A DNA stretch of 64,000 nucleotides, from NCBI RefSeq assembly GCF_932276165.1, contig NC_063987.1, positions 5,208,001 through 5,272,000 of the forward strand. The letters run 5' to 3'. The notes beneath the pieces were generated by a model. The model was given only the letters and a program-made list of their open reading frames with translations, made no database searches and was not told where the DNA came from. Positions 20,381 to 33,454 of the stretch are shown piece by piece (the first letter of the stretch is position 1; the number at the start of each line of letters is the position of its first letter). Source of the stretch: Plutella xylostella. Its lineage: Eukaryota > Arthropoda > Insecta > Lepidoptera > Plutellidae. Made by a program: the position numbers and the translations under genes.

Positions 20381-21145
20381 ACACACACGCACTCACGCCT
20401 TGTACTAATGTACTCCCTTGCGGGGTAGGTAGAGGTGCATTGCTGCACCCACTTTTCGCCAGAGTGTTATGTTAGTCCCAATGTAGTAGGGGGCGGGCCT
20501 ATTGCCATTTTACGGGCATATCCAAGACCTGAGAACAAATATCTGTGTTTAAACAAATATTTGCCCCAGCCGGGAATCGAACCCGGGACCATCGGCTCAG
20601 TAGTAGGGCATGCAATACCGCAATACCGGTATTCGTAATACCGGTATTAGGGACAAAATTCACGCTTTTTTCAATACCGGTATTGAAAGTTAATACCGGT
20701 TTTGAAGTAATACCGGAATCGGACTTTTTTAGGCTATAATAAAGCGATTAAGATATAGTATTCCTATGTACTGTGAAAGCGCACTTGTTTCCAACCGTTT
20801 GATGCAGTTTTCGGTCGTTTGATATCTACTGTTGACCATGCGTAAACGGCCACTGGAGGTAAAATTTTTTTTTTTTGTAAAATTTAAACTCTAATACTCA
20901 ATTCTCGTAAAAATCTATTACAAAAAACTGAATTTCATTGCTTTTTCTCGTTTTATTTTGACGTATACGACCTTTAATCACAATATATGCCATTTATTAC
21001 AAGGAAATCTAATACCGGTATTAATACCGGGATCCCGGTATTGAGTTGCAATACCGGAACTCAATACCGGTATTGAAAATAGTTCCGGTATTGCATGCCC
21101 TACTCAGTAGTCAGGGTCACTAACCACTACGCCATTCGGTCGTCG
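20381..21145 (-). mobile_element. tRNA-derived SINE split by a hAT-like element
   Basis: The two SINE parts are 20381-20603 and 21111-21145; rejoined they match the 263-bp family. The break lies in the tRNA-like head. The left end runs into a short CA repeat. No clear target-site duplication of the SINE itself was found. Confidence 0.88.
20604..21102. mobile_element. hAT-like non-autonomous DNA transposon nested in the SINE
   Basis: 499 bp with perfect terminal inverted repeats of at least 17 bp starting TAGGGCATGCAATACCG. Flanked by an exact 8-bp duplication CTCAGTAG (20596-20603 and 21103-21110), which fits the hAT preference CTnnnnAG. Internally AT-rich with many ACCGGTATT motifs. It has no transposase ORF. 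Confidence 0.88.
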
Positions 21146-21215
21146 GAATTTTTCCATTGCCCGCAAGTGTATTATTAATAAGGTTTATATAAGTCAATTT
21201 ATTTGTAGGTATATT

Positions 21216-21262
21216 GTGTTTCCAGCAGTAGATGATTATTGGCTGATGATGATGATGATGAT
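21216..21262 (+). mobile_element. Short LINE 3' tail (CCAGCAGT...GATGAT)
   Basis: Same CCAGCAGTAGATGATTATTGG plus GAT-repeat pattern as at 4085, about 70 nt after the split SINE. Confidence 0.5.
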
Positions 21263-22427
21263 TTGTGTAAAAAAATCTACCGACTCTACTCGTATCGACA
21301 GCAACCAGTTCTTAAATTTGGCCTAAGGCATTCGTGGTGATAGGATTCGTCAGTTATTTCTTGCTCTAATTTAAGTTAGAGCCTCTAACAATTTGGTAGG
21401 TACTTACTAACAATACGAGTTATTCGTTTAAAACTCGGATAGTATTTGTTTAGACCCGATTATAGTCCAGAACTTCCATACAAATAAATTTTCTAAATCC
21501 GGCTTTAAAAAATATAGAACTATATTTTGTCTTCGTTTTATAATAAGGGAGGAAAAGTTCGTTAACTACTAAGTACCTACCTACTGCCTTATACAAGCGA
21601 CGCCGTGTGTGAAGGATAATAAAATTTCTTGGTAAGTTTAAACTGCAAACACGATAACTGCAATACCTCGCTTGCTTGTAATACGGTGGATTACTGTGCT
21701 TGATCCCATTCACCAACACCCCAGCAGTATGGGAACTCCAGATTAACTGTGAAAAGTGTCCTGTGTAAAAGAAAATGTGGGAAAAAAAACCGACGACCTA
21801 AATTTGCATCTATATGATTATGATTTCCTATTGATATAATTATAATTATCGTTTCTGCGAATAGAATATACTTACATTGTAGGTTTTCATGTTAATAATA
21901 CACTTGCAAAACTTTATCTTTCTTGGACATTACCAAGATATACGCCACATAAATTGCTATTGCGCAGATACCTTGTCACCTGAAATTTTAAAAAATTCTC
22001 ACTGGTAACATCTGTTCTTTGACGTAATACGACGCGCCAGCTGTCGAACAAAATAATGGCCCTGCGCTATAGCATTTTACGGGGTTAAATGCGAGAGAAT
22101 CATGAGAGAATAATATCTTGATCACAGCATAACGATATAAATGTCAATTCTATTTAGAGATCCACTATTGGATAGTTTCTACTCAATATAGTGGCAAGTT
22201 AGATCCGACGGGAAGCCAGTTGGGACACGTACAGTTTGTTTTGCAGCAGTAGTGCCTAGCTGCTAGATCGGAAATAGGGCCCAAGTTAACTACAGCCTGG
22301 CAAGAAAGAGTAGAAATAAATAGGGGTACTTACCACTTTTCGTAATACATGGCTACGCAAGCAGCTTTCCCAGAGGCGCGGCACAAGAGCTGCCGCCCAA
22401 AAAATATATCACATATACATACATATG

Positions 22428-22530
22428 CTCACGACTGTAATCCCCGAAGGGGTAGTCAGAGGTGACTCGCAAGCGAGTCACCCGCTTTTCGCTGTACATT
22501 TGTACTCATGTGATAGGTCGCGCGCCAGTT
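22428..22530 (-). repeat. SINE-like tail module, inverted copy
   Basis: GCTCACGACTGTAATCCCCG then AAGGGGTAGTCAGAGGTGAC and CGCTTTTCGCTGTACATTTG. It is the reverse complement of 7830-7935 with few differences. Confidence 0.75.
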
Positions 22531-23534
22531 ATTATATCAGTTTCTGCAATAACTTTAGGCTGTAGAGCTGTTTTTTACTCGACGTAATTGATTTTTCTGC
22601 TCAGTAGATACTTTATCTGGAGAGTAGTTTGTAAGAATTGACGTTCATCAGAAAATTTTATATTTTTACGATGAATAAAAAAAATTGAGTTTGAGTTTGA
22701 GTTTTTTAGTTTGAGTTTATCGAAGTTTTGACTCATTACTAAACATTTTATGTTTCTGTGAAAAAGGACTTAAACTATCGCCTTTATGCAAATGTGGTCA
22801 AAAAATATAAATCTTAGTGACCTCTATATTATGCCAGGTACGGATAGGTTTTTTTCGCCATCCAGTTTTGAAAACACGTTTGGATTATAGCCTCAAAAAT
22901 GTTCGGGCACAAGAGGCTAAATAAAACAAACATTCATTGACCATATCGATGATCAGTCATGGCTCCTCGAGGATTTTAAATTATTTAGGACTTTTATTTT
23001 TTAGGAATAAACAGGTAAGTCGCTTGTAAGTCATCTTTCACTTTGAGTACAGTTTACACCTTAGGGGATACAGTCGTGCATGCATATTTATTCCATCGGA
23101 CCCCGCTTCAGAGACTTTCATCCCTAGTGTAACAATGTAACACGTGAAACCAAAACAATAATATTATACAATTACAAATAAGTAGGTAAGTATTAAGGCA
23201 AAACTTAGAAACCACTCAGACTCGCGCCGATCTATTCAATTAATGTTTGCCGCGAATTTCAGCCTACAGTAACCTAAATGTTCACATTCTGGAGATGCAA
23301 GTTTCGGTCCTTATTTACCTCTTATACGGCCAATATACAGCGGAGTAAGCTCAGTTTAAACGCTAGTTAGCACGAGATGCAACCGTCCAAAATTCGTTTA
23401 GCACTAATTCAGAGCCGCCCTGAGCTCCGTACACACTGAGCAAGGAAAGCTGAGAAATGAAATTTCGTAATTTGAAAGTAGGTACATACTTACAGTTCCG
23501 TTCAAACAACTTGAAGTCTAGTTTGTAGCGAATG

Positions 23535-23600
23535 CAATTTTGTACCGTTTCGAACAAAGATTGACAGTTGGTTAGTTTTACAAAGCACAAAAGTATAATC
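23535..23600. mobile_element. Decayed MITE arm pair, related to 11950
   Basis: AATTTTGTACCGTTTCGAAC pairs with GTTAGTTTTACAAAGCACAAAAG, as in the inner arms at 10198 and 11950. It explains most of a short signal-peptide-like reading frame on the minus strand here. Confidence 0.45.
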
Positions 23601-26363
23601 GCAGCCAACTTCATAACTACCAAGTTGTCGGGACCGAACTTGATGTTGGTTATTTTAAATTACAACTCGATATGTCCACGAATTCCCCAGATAAATAGCC
23701 TTAACAGTCAGATAGACGGGCAACAAAGTGATAATGCCAGTTAAACTACAACTGTAACTTAACCGGCATATATAACCGTCCCTCAAAGATAAACATTAGC
23801 TAGCCGGCTAAATAGGTTTACATTCACACCTAACTTTAGCCGTACCATATCGATGAGTACGTAATATGTTACCTAGTTCTGTTTCCGCCCATTCTAATTC
23901 GATGTCTTCATTCTTCATCTTAGTAATTTTTCAGGTTAATTGGTTCAGCCTTTGAGAAGTTCCCTACGGCCTACGTAAAGGGAAATTATAGTCCACGACA
24001 TAATCCAAGGAACATTCCCTATACAAAATTCCAAAGTATGCATGTATACGTAACGTAATGTAACTTGTATGGGATATCGGAAAACAGTACATTTGTTGGG
24101 TTCTTTGGGGAAATTTGATGAGTTGAATACTTATTATGTGGTTTAAGTTTAAGGAAGCATTACTTTTTCACCCAGAATTTATTATTTATTATAACATTTC
24201 TAATCGGAACGCCCGATCCATACATCGTCTCTGCCGAAAATCCTATTCATGGAAAATTTTGTTAGCACACAAGCTCCATCATATTCAAGGAGGCCTAAAC
24301 TATCAGAGGCACGCCTCTGTTCATACAGGGTGGAAAATTATCAGTGAACTTCCTAGAGACATATTAATCTATCTATGAATGAAATACGGAACTATATGGG
24401 ACAGCTCCGGAACAGCGAAAACAATAACATTTATACCTGGGTATATCTATAACAGAACTAGTAAGTATAATTATGTTTTGTTCAGTTGCTGCCATTACAT
24501 TTATTAGGAAAAAGAAAGTTTCCTAATTATCAGTAAGTCCTACGAAGGGTAGGTTACGTTTACATACAATTCCGTGTGTAGGCGTGCTCGCACACTCTCA
24601 CTGATAAAATTGCACCTTCCATAGACACAAGGGAGCGGGGGAGGGGATATGTCAGCTAAAGCTTACTCTGTCCTCACATAATTTCACGGCTGTTACGCAC
24701 AATTCTTATCAACTACTACCTGTTACCCACAAGGATTTCCGCTGAAAACGGCTCGGTTATTACAACGAACCTCGCAGGCTTCAGCCTGACTATATGGGCT
24801 AAAAATTATACCATACCTAATTAGATTACATTACACACTATCATACTTCTTCTAAATTTACAGTGTAAGTGAATTTATTTAATTTTTTTCTAAATAAAAC
24901 GACCTTTCGACCACAGCTAGTTCTTCAAATCTATCTGGATATGTGACCACATTTTACAATTTGTAGCATGGATTTTCATATTTTCATCACCTTATTTCCT
25001 CTCAAACAATCGCATATTATACCTCTACTAACCTATCTAAGTTAAGCGCCTTACTTACTGTGGCGACGAATATTGCCAGGGGCTAGCATTGTACTCCATA
25101 CTGTATGTTAATGTACCGTTCAACCTGTTGTGTCCCTTGTATCCATCCGCAAAACCCATCCTCGGCACTTTATCTACATTGCATTAAAGACCATTCCAGT
25201 TTGAGCCCTTTCATCTCAATCATTCACTCGGGGACAATACGACTAGTATCTACGACAGAGCACTGCAGGGGTCACAGAAGCTCTCAAATTATCACGAATT
25301 CAACGTACGTCACTGCCAAGTGGAAACTGTAGATGGAAATTTGCGAGTGACTCGGGTTTATGCATTAGGTCTTAGGTCCCGCAACGTAGGTACTTCCGTG
25401 TACACAGGATTGAATACTCAAATGCTTTAACATTGACGAAAAGATGCCCAAACTTGAAGAAGAATTGTATTCTAAACTGGAAATTATTATTAAGTATTTT
25501 TATATTTTATTAATAGGTACGTACGTATATCTCTATAAAATAAATGGCAGATTACGCGATGGAGTGAAATGTTATCGCCGCCATAGCTAGCGATCGAACT
25601 AAATAGACATTACAAAGACTTTAATGATACAAAGTGGCCAAGTCACACTTCCCCCTACTGTATTCCTGAAAACAAAGCATTTTCAAAAACATAGCTAGTT
25701 CATCATACATCATACGACATTACTATACTTAACTGGTTAATTTACCTACAAGTTGGTTATCAAATTCAGACTTAAAAAAACAGTTTTTTTTTTCTTTTTC
25801 CTGATCTGTATTGTACAATGTGTAAATGTACAGAATGCACCTGAAAATCCATGAATCCGTCTGGAATGACCAAATTTGCGGGATGTATGTAAGTAAGTCA
25901 AGGGCATTCAATAGAGGCTCTCCACACTAGCCCAGCCACCAACAACACCACCGTTTAGCATTCGACCAGCGCGTTTCCTATATAATAAAACCAGGAGTTA
26001 TTCGCATAAGGGATGGCAAACAGCGCGAATGGTCCTCGGTATTGCTTTCTCCGCAGTTTTGAGTATCATAATGCCGTAAATATTTTATAGCAAATGCCAA
26101 ACATATTTCGTCCGTGTTTTTATGGATTTAAAAGCCGTTACTCTGCCGCACGACAAGGCGGTGGATAAGTGACAGTGAAATATGTGGATCACGTTTTGTT
26201 GTTTTCTTTTATGTTTTTCGTGAGTGCTTAGACAAGGTTTGAACGGGTCACTGAATGTGTTTACATAAAGTATTATTTAGAATTCAGTGCAGTTTAGAGT
26301 CAGTTCATTATACCTACATATTACAACTCAAACAAACAAGTAGTACCAACTATCGTAAAAATA

Positions 26364-26533
26364 GTTAGAGCGCGGGTGGCTTTGTCGGGTAAAGGCCCGC
26401 TTCTCTCGCCAGAGTTGCGGGTTCTAATCACAACCCTGACATGTAATGGAATATTTAAAGTATTACACAACGTCGAGAGATCGAAACTTGGGGGACAGGT
26501 ACGTACACCCCCACTGATACTAGAATAGGTTCA
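26364..26533 (+). mobile_element. Decayed, internally deleted SINE of the 39164 family
   Basis: It shares the tRNA-like head (CCCGCTTCTCTCGCCAGAG, decayed B box GGTTCTAATC) and the CACCCCC...GAATAG tail with 39164-39491, but lacks most of the body between. Confidence 0.75.
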
Positions 26534-27077
26534 ACGATATACGATTAGACTTTTCTCGTCTGTAAGTAGGTATACTTAATGAGTAGATCTTTGATCATTT
26601 AATAATCGAAGTATTACATACCTACATAATAATATTAATGAAAAACAGTGTACCTACCTTTCCAGAGGTAAATTTTTCACCAACAAAATCCTTGAATGTG
26701 AAGCCGAAGTTACCGTAGTGAGGTATTGTGTTGGAATTTTTAATATCAAATTTTTACATCACCCGAACTTTTAACTTTTAGTCTGTGAATCAGGTGAATT
26801 TTAATATAACTCCATCGTGGGAGATCCACGGATTTTATTTTAATTATATTCTTCTGGATATATCATAATGTTTCTTTTCAGTAACAAATGAATAATAAAA
26901 TAAAAACTTTTAATCCTACTATCCTCAAATCGCGATACAAGAAGTGTACGACGTACACGACACTGTACGTAAGTATATCCATACATTTTAACGGGAAAAC
27001 GGCTAAACCAACTATCTTGATTTTTTAAAGTATGTAGCTGTTATCCTGGATTAATATAGGTTATTTGTTTAACCGTA

Positions 27078-27120
27078 ATTCCCACAGGAAAACTTTTTAA
27101 GGCGAAGTGAAGCTCATACA
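27078..27120 (+). repeat. Decayed fragment of the 44940 repeat
   Basis: TTCCCACAGGAAAACTTTTT then AAGGCGAAGTGAAGC. Confidence 0.6.
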
Positions 27121-27891
27121 GCAAGCCCTAAATAAATTATTGAAATCGTGTAAAAGTCCGGTAACAGTTATTTCTTACTAGATATTCTTATAAGGAAAAT
27201 AAGTTATGAATAAGTATAGCACTTGGTTTACCGATGAATAATACCTATTTTTACCTACTCACAGCTAAAGAATAAAAATACCAACACAAACACTGTACAG
27301 GAAAATCAACGACTAAAACTTTCAGTAATAAAGTCACTTTCGTTATTAACAAGTAAGCAGCAACAGTTAATTTCCTTCCCAAACAATCGTCTGGTTGGTA
27401 ACCGGAAGTGACATGACACCACAAGAGCGCAACGATGGCGCCATGTGCAGGGCAGCATCCGGCGGAAATGGCAAACCATTTCCGGGGGTCAACCGAGCGG
27501 TTAGTTCCTATCAAACGCACTTTTCACCCTGACACATTGCGTGTTTCGATGGTTTAGCGAGTTGCATGGAAAATGCTGTTTTTTAAATAGCGTTTTGTTT
27601 TCTCTGGTAAATCGCATTATAGATCATATTCTCTATCTCCGAGTGGGATTGGTTATTATAAAATGGCTGTCAACTTAGAGCATTATTATTTAATCGCTTC
27701 GTACTTATTCTAATTTCAAAAACGTTTGTGTTGAATGTAAGGATAGATTTAGTAAGTTTTTGGTTATTTGTCACTAACTTGATTGCAATTATGACCAGTT
27801 TATGAAGCCCAAAAAGTTAGAGGGGTTGGTCATTTGTCAGATAACAAACGTAAAAGACACAGTTTTTAAAATTTTCTCTATAATATGCAGC

Positions 27892-27971
27892 TACACTCAC
27901 GAATAATGAAAAAGTTGTAGTATTATGGATCGTCTATGGCAGGTGAAAATTTTTCATTGATCGTAACTGTA
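27892..27971. mobile_element. MITE of the 62619 family, inverted
   Basis: TACACTCACGAATAATGAAA ... TTTTTCATTGATCG with the centre ATGGATCGTCTATGGCAGG, the reverse complement of the motif at 62641. Confidence 0.65.
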
Positions 27972-29938
27972 TTAAAAATCGCCTAAATAAAACATACAAC
28001 ATACTGCGGGTGCGCCAACCTCCCACCAAGCGGTGCACCAGCTTGACGCCCCCACTTGGCGCCCCCGGAACTATGTTAAAATGGAAACTTCTGAACCGCG
28101 GCAGCAGCTCCTTTATAAAATTCCTGGAGTGTCTCCGAAATAAGCGTGTAATTAACGTTTTAGCTGACGAGTGCGAGGTGCAATTTTGTGGAGCAAAGTT
28201 TACGTCACAGTGTCGGGGGTTTGCCGTCACTACGTGCAGGGTAGGGTGGCCATGGCTTGGAATGTTTGTTTTGAGACAAGAGTTCAAGAGAGAGATCGTT
28301 ATGATATGGCCCATCAGTTGTCTAAGATAATAAATCTATTCCATTTGAACGGAATTATGATCGAAGATTGGACCTTAAAATGGTCTATCGAGAATCAAAT
28401 GCAGTATAGCTAACAGCTTTTAAAATAATTAAATCGATAGAACCGAGAATGACTATTAGCTAATCAATAAATTAACGTTAATAATAATGTGAGATCAATT
28501 AATCTCACCAAGCCTAATCTCCTTAGCGTTTCGGCGACAAACACTGGCTATTAGTTTAGTTTAGAGTTTGTCACCAAGGTGCCGGCCCGAAAAGAGGGTT
28601 ATATTTATATGACCATAATAATATTGTGGTCACCCTACCGCCTGCTTGCACCGAAGTTTAACCCCCCGCGCGCCGCACACAGACGGCAAATACTGGCGGT
28701 ATTCACAAGACAACATTATTTAAACTTCACTTATTATATTTAAATTTTGAAAACTAAACATTATATATCTACTTAAAACCTTTAACACTGGGCTAGTTTA
28801 TTGCTGCTATAGTCGGCGAGTTTAGGGATAAGTGATATTCAATCAGATGGCTAGAGGCAATTGAAGAAGATGGCAAATAAGCTTAATGACACGGAGCGAC
28901 TGAAGTTTACAAGCTGTACTTGCGAACTCACCGACTAGCAGCTAGTAAACTAGCCTAATGTCATTGAGACCTATAAATACTTATAAAGTCATACCTACTA
29001 CCTACTTACTACTAAACTACTAGGATTGTTTTTTTTCTTATTTTAGTCAAAGAACAAACAATATTCAGAATGAGCTTACGATACTGGTTTCGTTACACCC
29101 TGTGCACTATTTCGGGCACATTTGCTATGACAACACCGGTGCAGGCTTCTGTAGGTTTGGGCTCGTTTGGTCGTGGCCAGTTGTGGGCGTATTTTTGTGG
29201 CTAGGAAAACAGCTGATCAGATTCATATAAAGTATGTAGAAAGAAAATACGGATATACATAAATATACATAAACTCACATGAAATGAAAAAGTTCCATAA
29301 AAACTAACTTAAAGACGCCTTCTACCATATTTAAGTCCATTTATCGACGCATCAGAATATTACTAAATAAAACATTTCACCACGGTAAAAAAACCTAGAC
29401 CCTTTAGTGTTTGTCACTGACACGCTAAGATGAAGTAGAAGCAACTGTGAAAATACTTATATGCATAAAGTATTAAGGCATTCCTCTAAATAATGCATTG
29501 AACGATACCAATCCCCTCTCTTATCGTAGCCACAATCCAGTTCCGAGATCAAACTTCTTGCTGCACCGGCCTACTTGATAGGCTGGTCACGCTATAAGAT
29601 AGCTTTGAGGCTTTGTTGTATCTCCAACGTGAATTCAGTCTCTGAACCAATGGCGGCCACATCGCACAATGCAACTCCATCGTACTCTATTGTTTATCTG
29701 TCTGACTGTTGATAAGACAATGATGTGACTGAATCAGTGGACACAAGTGATTTATCATGTGTGATTGGAGTTGTTTGTCTATATATTGGCAAACACGCTG
29801 GCTATCTTCGTCCGGGAGTGCATTCGGTTGACGGATTTGACGTTCGATTTCAGCCGCGAATCGGATTCTGTAACGAGAGAATTCTGTGTTATTCGACCTT
29901 ATTTGGTTTAAGTTCTAATTTTCAAAGGATTAGTATTA

Positions 29939-30116
29939 TACAGGGTGTTGCAAAATTGGTATACTAAGCCGAAACCTACATGTGCAGCATGGTATATCTA
30001 AGCCCGAATCTGAAATCAGAATTTTCAAATTCTGATTTCAGTTTCAGGCTTAGATATACCATGCTGCACATGTAGGTTTCGGCTTAGTATACTTACCCTT
30101 TTTGCAACACTCTGTA
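29939..30116. mobile_element. Near-perfect hairpin MITE (TACAGGGTGTTGCAAAA family)
   Basis: 178 bp. Ends TACAGGGTGTTGCAAAA / TTTTTGCAACACTCTGTA. The arms, from GTATACTAAGCCGAAACC onward, pair over about 80 nt with few mismatches around a very short loop. Longer relatives are at 51138-51405 and 58574-58844. Confidence 0.85.
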
Positions 30117-30941
30117 TTGTTTTACTTTGGTGAAAATATTTATAAGTTTTGAATGTTATGGATCCGACGAAATTTACCATAATTTAAACGGAAAGTTTAA
30201 TCCCAAAAAGAGTCTTACATACAGTGCATGGCAGCATATTCGGTGCTTTCCTAAATCTCCACAAACCGGCGATAAGCCGCTGCTGCGCGTGCAAAACCAT
30301 TGTCCTTTGCCGTTAGCTGCTAAATAGCGTTAGATCAAACACAGGCGCGGGCACAATATGCTCAAAGGCTAACACAGTCAGGTAGCATTATATTCCGTCC
30401 CAGCGTACGTCTGTTGAATAATTTACATGAGCGAGGCCTGGCCAATTAGCCCTCAGATTGTGTTGCAAGTGTTGCTAACGTCTACGCTCTACATGATAAT
30501 ATTGTATTAATTGGATCGCTCATATGAGTGATATTCGTCGAATAATTACGGTGATAGTTGGAATCGAAGCTTCGTTCAAGATGGTAAATATATTATTATT
30601 TAGATACAGGTGATGTCGACGGGGTATTCTAAACTTTTAATGACAGTAATAGGTAATTAGTAACAAAATATTCTAAGTAATAAAAAGTTACTTGATCAGA
30701 AAATGTTTGCAAAATGAAGCTTTTTTGTCTAATTCGCATAAGTAATATGGATCAAAAACCCAGGTATATTTTAATTAATTTAACACCAAATGAATTTAGC
30801 GTGCCCACAAAAAAACTGTGAAATTTATAACGTTGCAGTATCAGTTGCAATTTGTCGAATTTAATTTGAGCGTCGGAGTACGCAGATAGCACACATGAAT
30901 AAAATATAAGAGAGCAATCTACAATGTTGACGTGTTGTTTA

Positions 30942-31201
30942 TACAGGGTGAGTCTTTCATAGGTGCATATCTGGAAGTATGTTTTAAAACTCTTCGTTCT
31001 GGACAACTTTCGTTAGACCTTGGGATATAACGAAGAAAAAAGATGGTTCCCCATACGAAAATTGGTTGTTTAAGTGACACTGTGTATGCGAAGTAGATTT
31101 TTTTTCGGGAATATGCCAAGGTCATTATAACAAAAGTTGTTCAGAATGAAAAGCTCTGTGACATACTTCCCGATGTGCACCTATGAAAGACTCACCCTGT
31201 A
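30942..31201. mobile_element. Palindromic MITE (TACAGGGTGAGTCTTTCATA)
   Basis: 260 bp. The ends TACAGGGTGAGTCTTTCATA and its complement pair through the ATAGGTGCA...GAAGTATG region. TA-type flanks. The outer TACAGGGTG resembles the 29939 family but the arms differ, so it is probably a separate mariner-related family. Confidence 0.8.
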
Positions 31202-33454
31202 TATCAGGCGATGGGAGCTGTCCACATTTCGCTGCACTCAAGTGTACGGGCATCCGCAATTTGATTTCCTCCTATGCAAAGGTGTCTTTTTCGTTTGGCT
31301 TTGTTATCTTGATTGCTATTATTTTCAAGCTTTATTATACGAGTTTTTCTGACTGAAAAAAATATAAGAACTCTTCTAGAGCCGAAATTGACTAGAAATA
31401 GAATAGGTAGGTAACTCTTACTTTTGAGCTAAATATTAAAAACCCAAAATCATGGCATCAACACATGTAGTGAATAGAATACACATACTGTATTGATAAC
31501 AATTGTTGTAAATTAGTTATGATAGCCTTGATATCTACCTACCTACATCATAGATAAAAAAATGTAATGTTTTAATTATTAAAATAATAGATAATATTGA
31601 AACTATGCGGAGGAAGAAGAACAAACCGTATTTTTGTTTTGGTTAATCTGAATATATTATGTAGATTTTTTGTGAATGCACCGATTTTAATTATTAAGTA
31701 GGTACCTACTCTGCCAATCTAAAAAATAGTTTTAGGATTAGTAACACTGTTTTACTTTGCTCGTACATACCCAATATGTATATCAGGATGTATGTGGTTT
31801 GTTTTATAAGTTATGTAGAGTTGCGCGGGTTCAATTATATGATATTCATGGTATGAAACATTCTGTTTTCTGGCGTATGAATTATTCAATATCAGTTTTA
31901 AAACCGTATTTATTTGCGAGAGCAATTTGTATGAGTTTCTGAGATTTTATAGTATTTAGATACGTCAACTTATGAATTTTGGTGGTAGAGTAATATTATA
32001 TTATGACGGTAAACGTGAACCACTTTTGGAAACGGCCACCACATCCTTCACGGGCAACCAGTCGAAGTCGAATCGAAAGCTCGCGTGGCCAGGCTAGTAT
32101 GTACCTATGTAATAATAATAAAAAATGCGGCTTGTAGGTATTTATTTTAATTGCATAATTGAGGCCATGGTGGTGTTGCTGTGTCATATTTCAAACGTTT
32201 CCAAATAAAACACATCGCAGTCGTCTGCTTTCAATTGCGGAGCGCTAAAAACCCGTAATTCAATCCAGCGTAGAGTGCATTTTGCATCGAAAATCATCAA
32301 ATTGTGGCCGTATAATATCCCAAATGGACGCGGCGGAGTTTTTGTATAAAAAAAAAACAAAACAAACCGTCACGGCTTGCTATTTGAATATTTTTTCAGC
32401 AAAAAGTTCTTTAATATGCTAATCGAATCCGAATGTCGAATATGTAGAAATTGCTACTTCTTTTATTGAAAATGGCTTCCATGGCATACAGATTTGCATT
32501 ACTCAACAAATATGACGTCACAACATTTCTTGCTATACAGGGTGTTGCATAAAGGGTAAAGGGTATACTAAGCCGAAAAATACGTGTCCAGTATATTATA
32601 TCTATGTACGGAAATGAAACCAGAATGTCAAAATTTGCTAATATTCCGTTTAGGAGTTTTGAGCTTTTGTATCTGGAACTTTTTCATTGCTCGAGGGTGT
32701 ATTATAAAATAAAATAGGTACCTACCTTCTACAATAAAGCTAAAAGGCACTCTCAGTGTCTCATTGTAGTTCGGTTCGAAGTACAGAACATAATTAGTAG
32801 CGTCGACCGTTCCGCTTTATTGCATTTTCAAGGAAATTATTATTCGAATATTAATACATTGCAACGCCGTTGGTGCTGGGTTAGGAAGTGTCATGTTTCA
32901 TCGATAATAATTTATAGGAGGTCGTAAGATATTAAGGATAGGAGAACTCTTAACTATAGAGACTTAATAAATAAACCAACTTAGTATTACGTATGTGTTA
33001 TTGTGCTTCAACAACTCATACGAGCTCATCTGAATGGGGTAACCGACTTTGATCAGCTCGGTACACACTTGATTCCTTTGAGGAGACTGACCCCTTGGTA
33101 TTACGTATGGATCTCACAACTATTTACGGTTAAGCTGCGAGACTAGGATTTTTTAAAACTTCTGCTTTTTATGACAATCAATATTCTGCTAATTGCAATG
33201 CCAAGTTGCCTATCGCTTAACTTGGTTCAATCACAGATCATATCCATCGCAGATGCCTTCCCCGTCTCCTCTACTCGTCTGCTTCGCCAACCGTCACTTA
33301 AACGCATCATGTGTATTAGGGCGAGGCCGATTGCAGCGGTGCGTCGCCACACTGCGTTGTTCCATATGTATTTTTTACAGGCTAAGGCCTAAAAAAGATG
33401 TAGAAAATAACGCAGCGCGTCTAGCTATGCAGCTTCGTCCTTATATGTAAATAA
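31202..33454. other. Intergenic, no gene seen
   Basis: AT-rich, only short frames, plus the decayed MITE at 32537. Confidence 0.55.
32537..32702. mobile_element. Decayed MITE of the 29939 family
   Basis: TACAGGGTGTTGCATAAAGG and TATACTAAGCCGAAAAATACG are shared. The right side is unrelated and ends in GGAACTTTTTCATTGCTCG, the end of a second MITE family (compare 62619). Confidence 0.6.

Larger units (their letters stand above)
21263..26363. other. Intergenic, no gene supported
   Basis: Apart from the repeat copies listed separately at 22428 and 23535, only short frames occur. The frames at 21450-21719 (-), 23363-23614 (-) and 24136-24378 (+) have no recognisable domain. Confidence 0.55.
26534..29938. 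other. Intergenic; overlapping unidentified frames at 27934-28330
   Basis: The GC-richer patch 28000-28270 is open on both strands (126 codons minus, 106 plus). The minus frame contains PGAPSGGVKLVHRLVGGW, which looks composed rather than random, but I cannot name a family. It may be a fragment of a dispersed element. The rest is featureless. Confidence 0.4.

Noticed and set aside
23494..23614. Minus-strand frame MKLAAIILLCFVKLTNCQ... with a GTAAGT donor, looking like the first exon of a secreted protein.
   Set aside because: Most of it overlaps inverted arms also found at 10198 and 11950 (TTTTGTACC...GTTTCACA type), so it is probably a MITE read as protein. I found no downstream exon on the minus strand.
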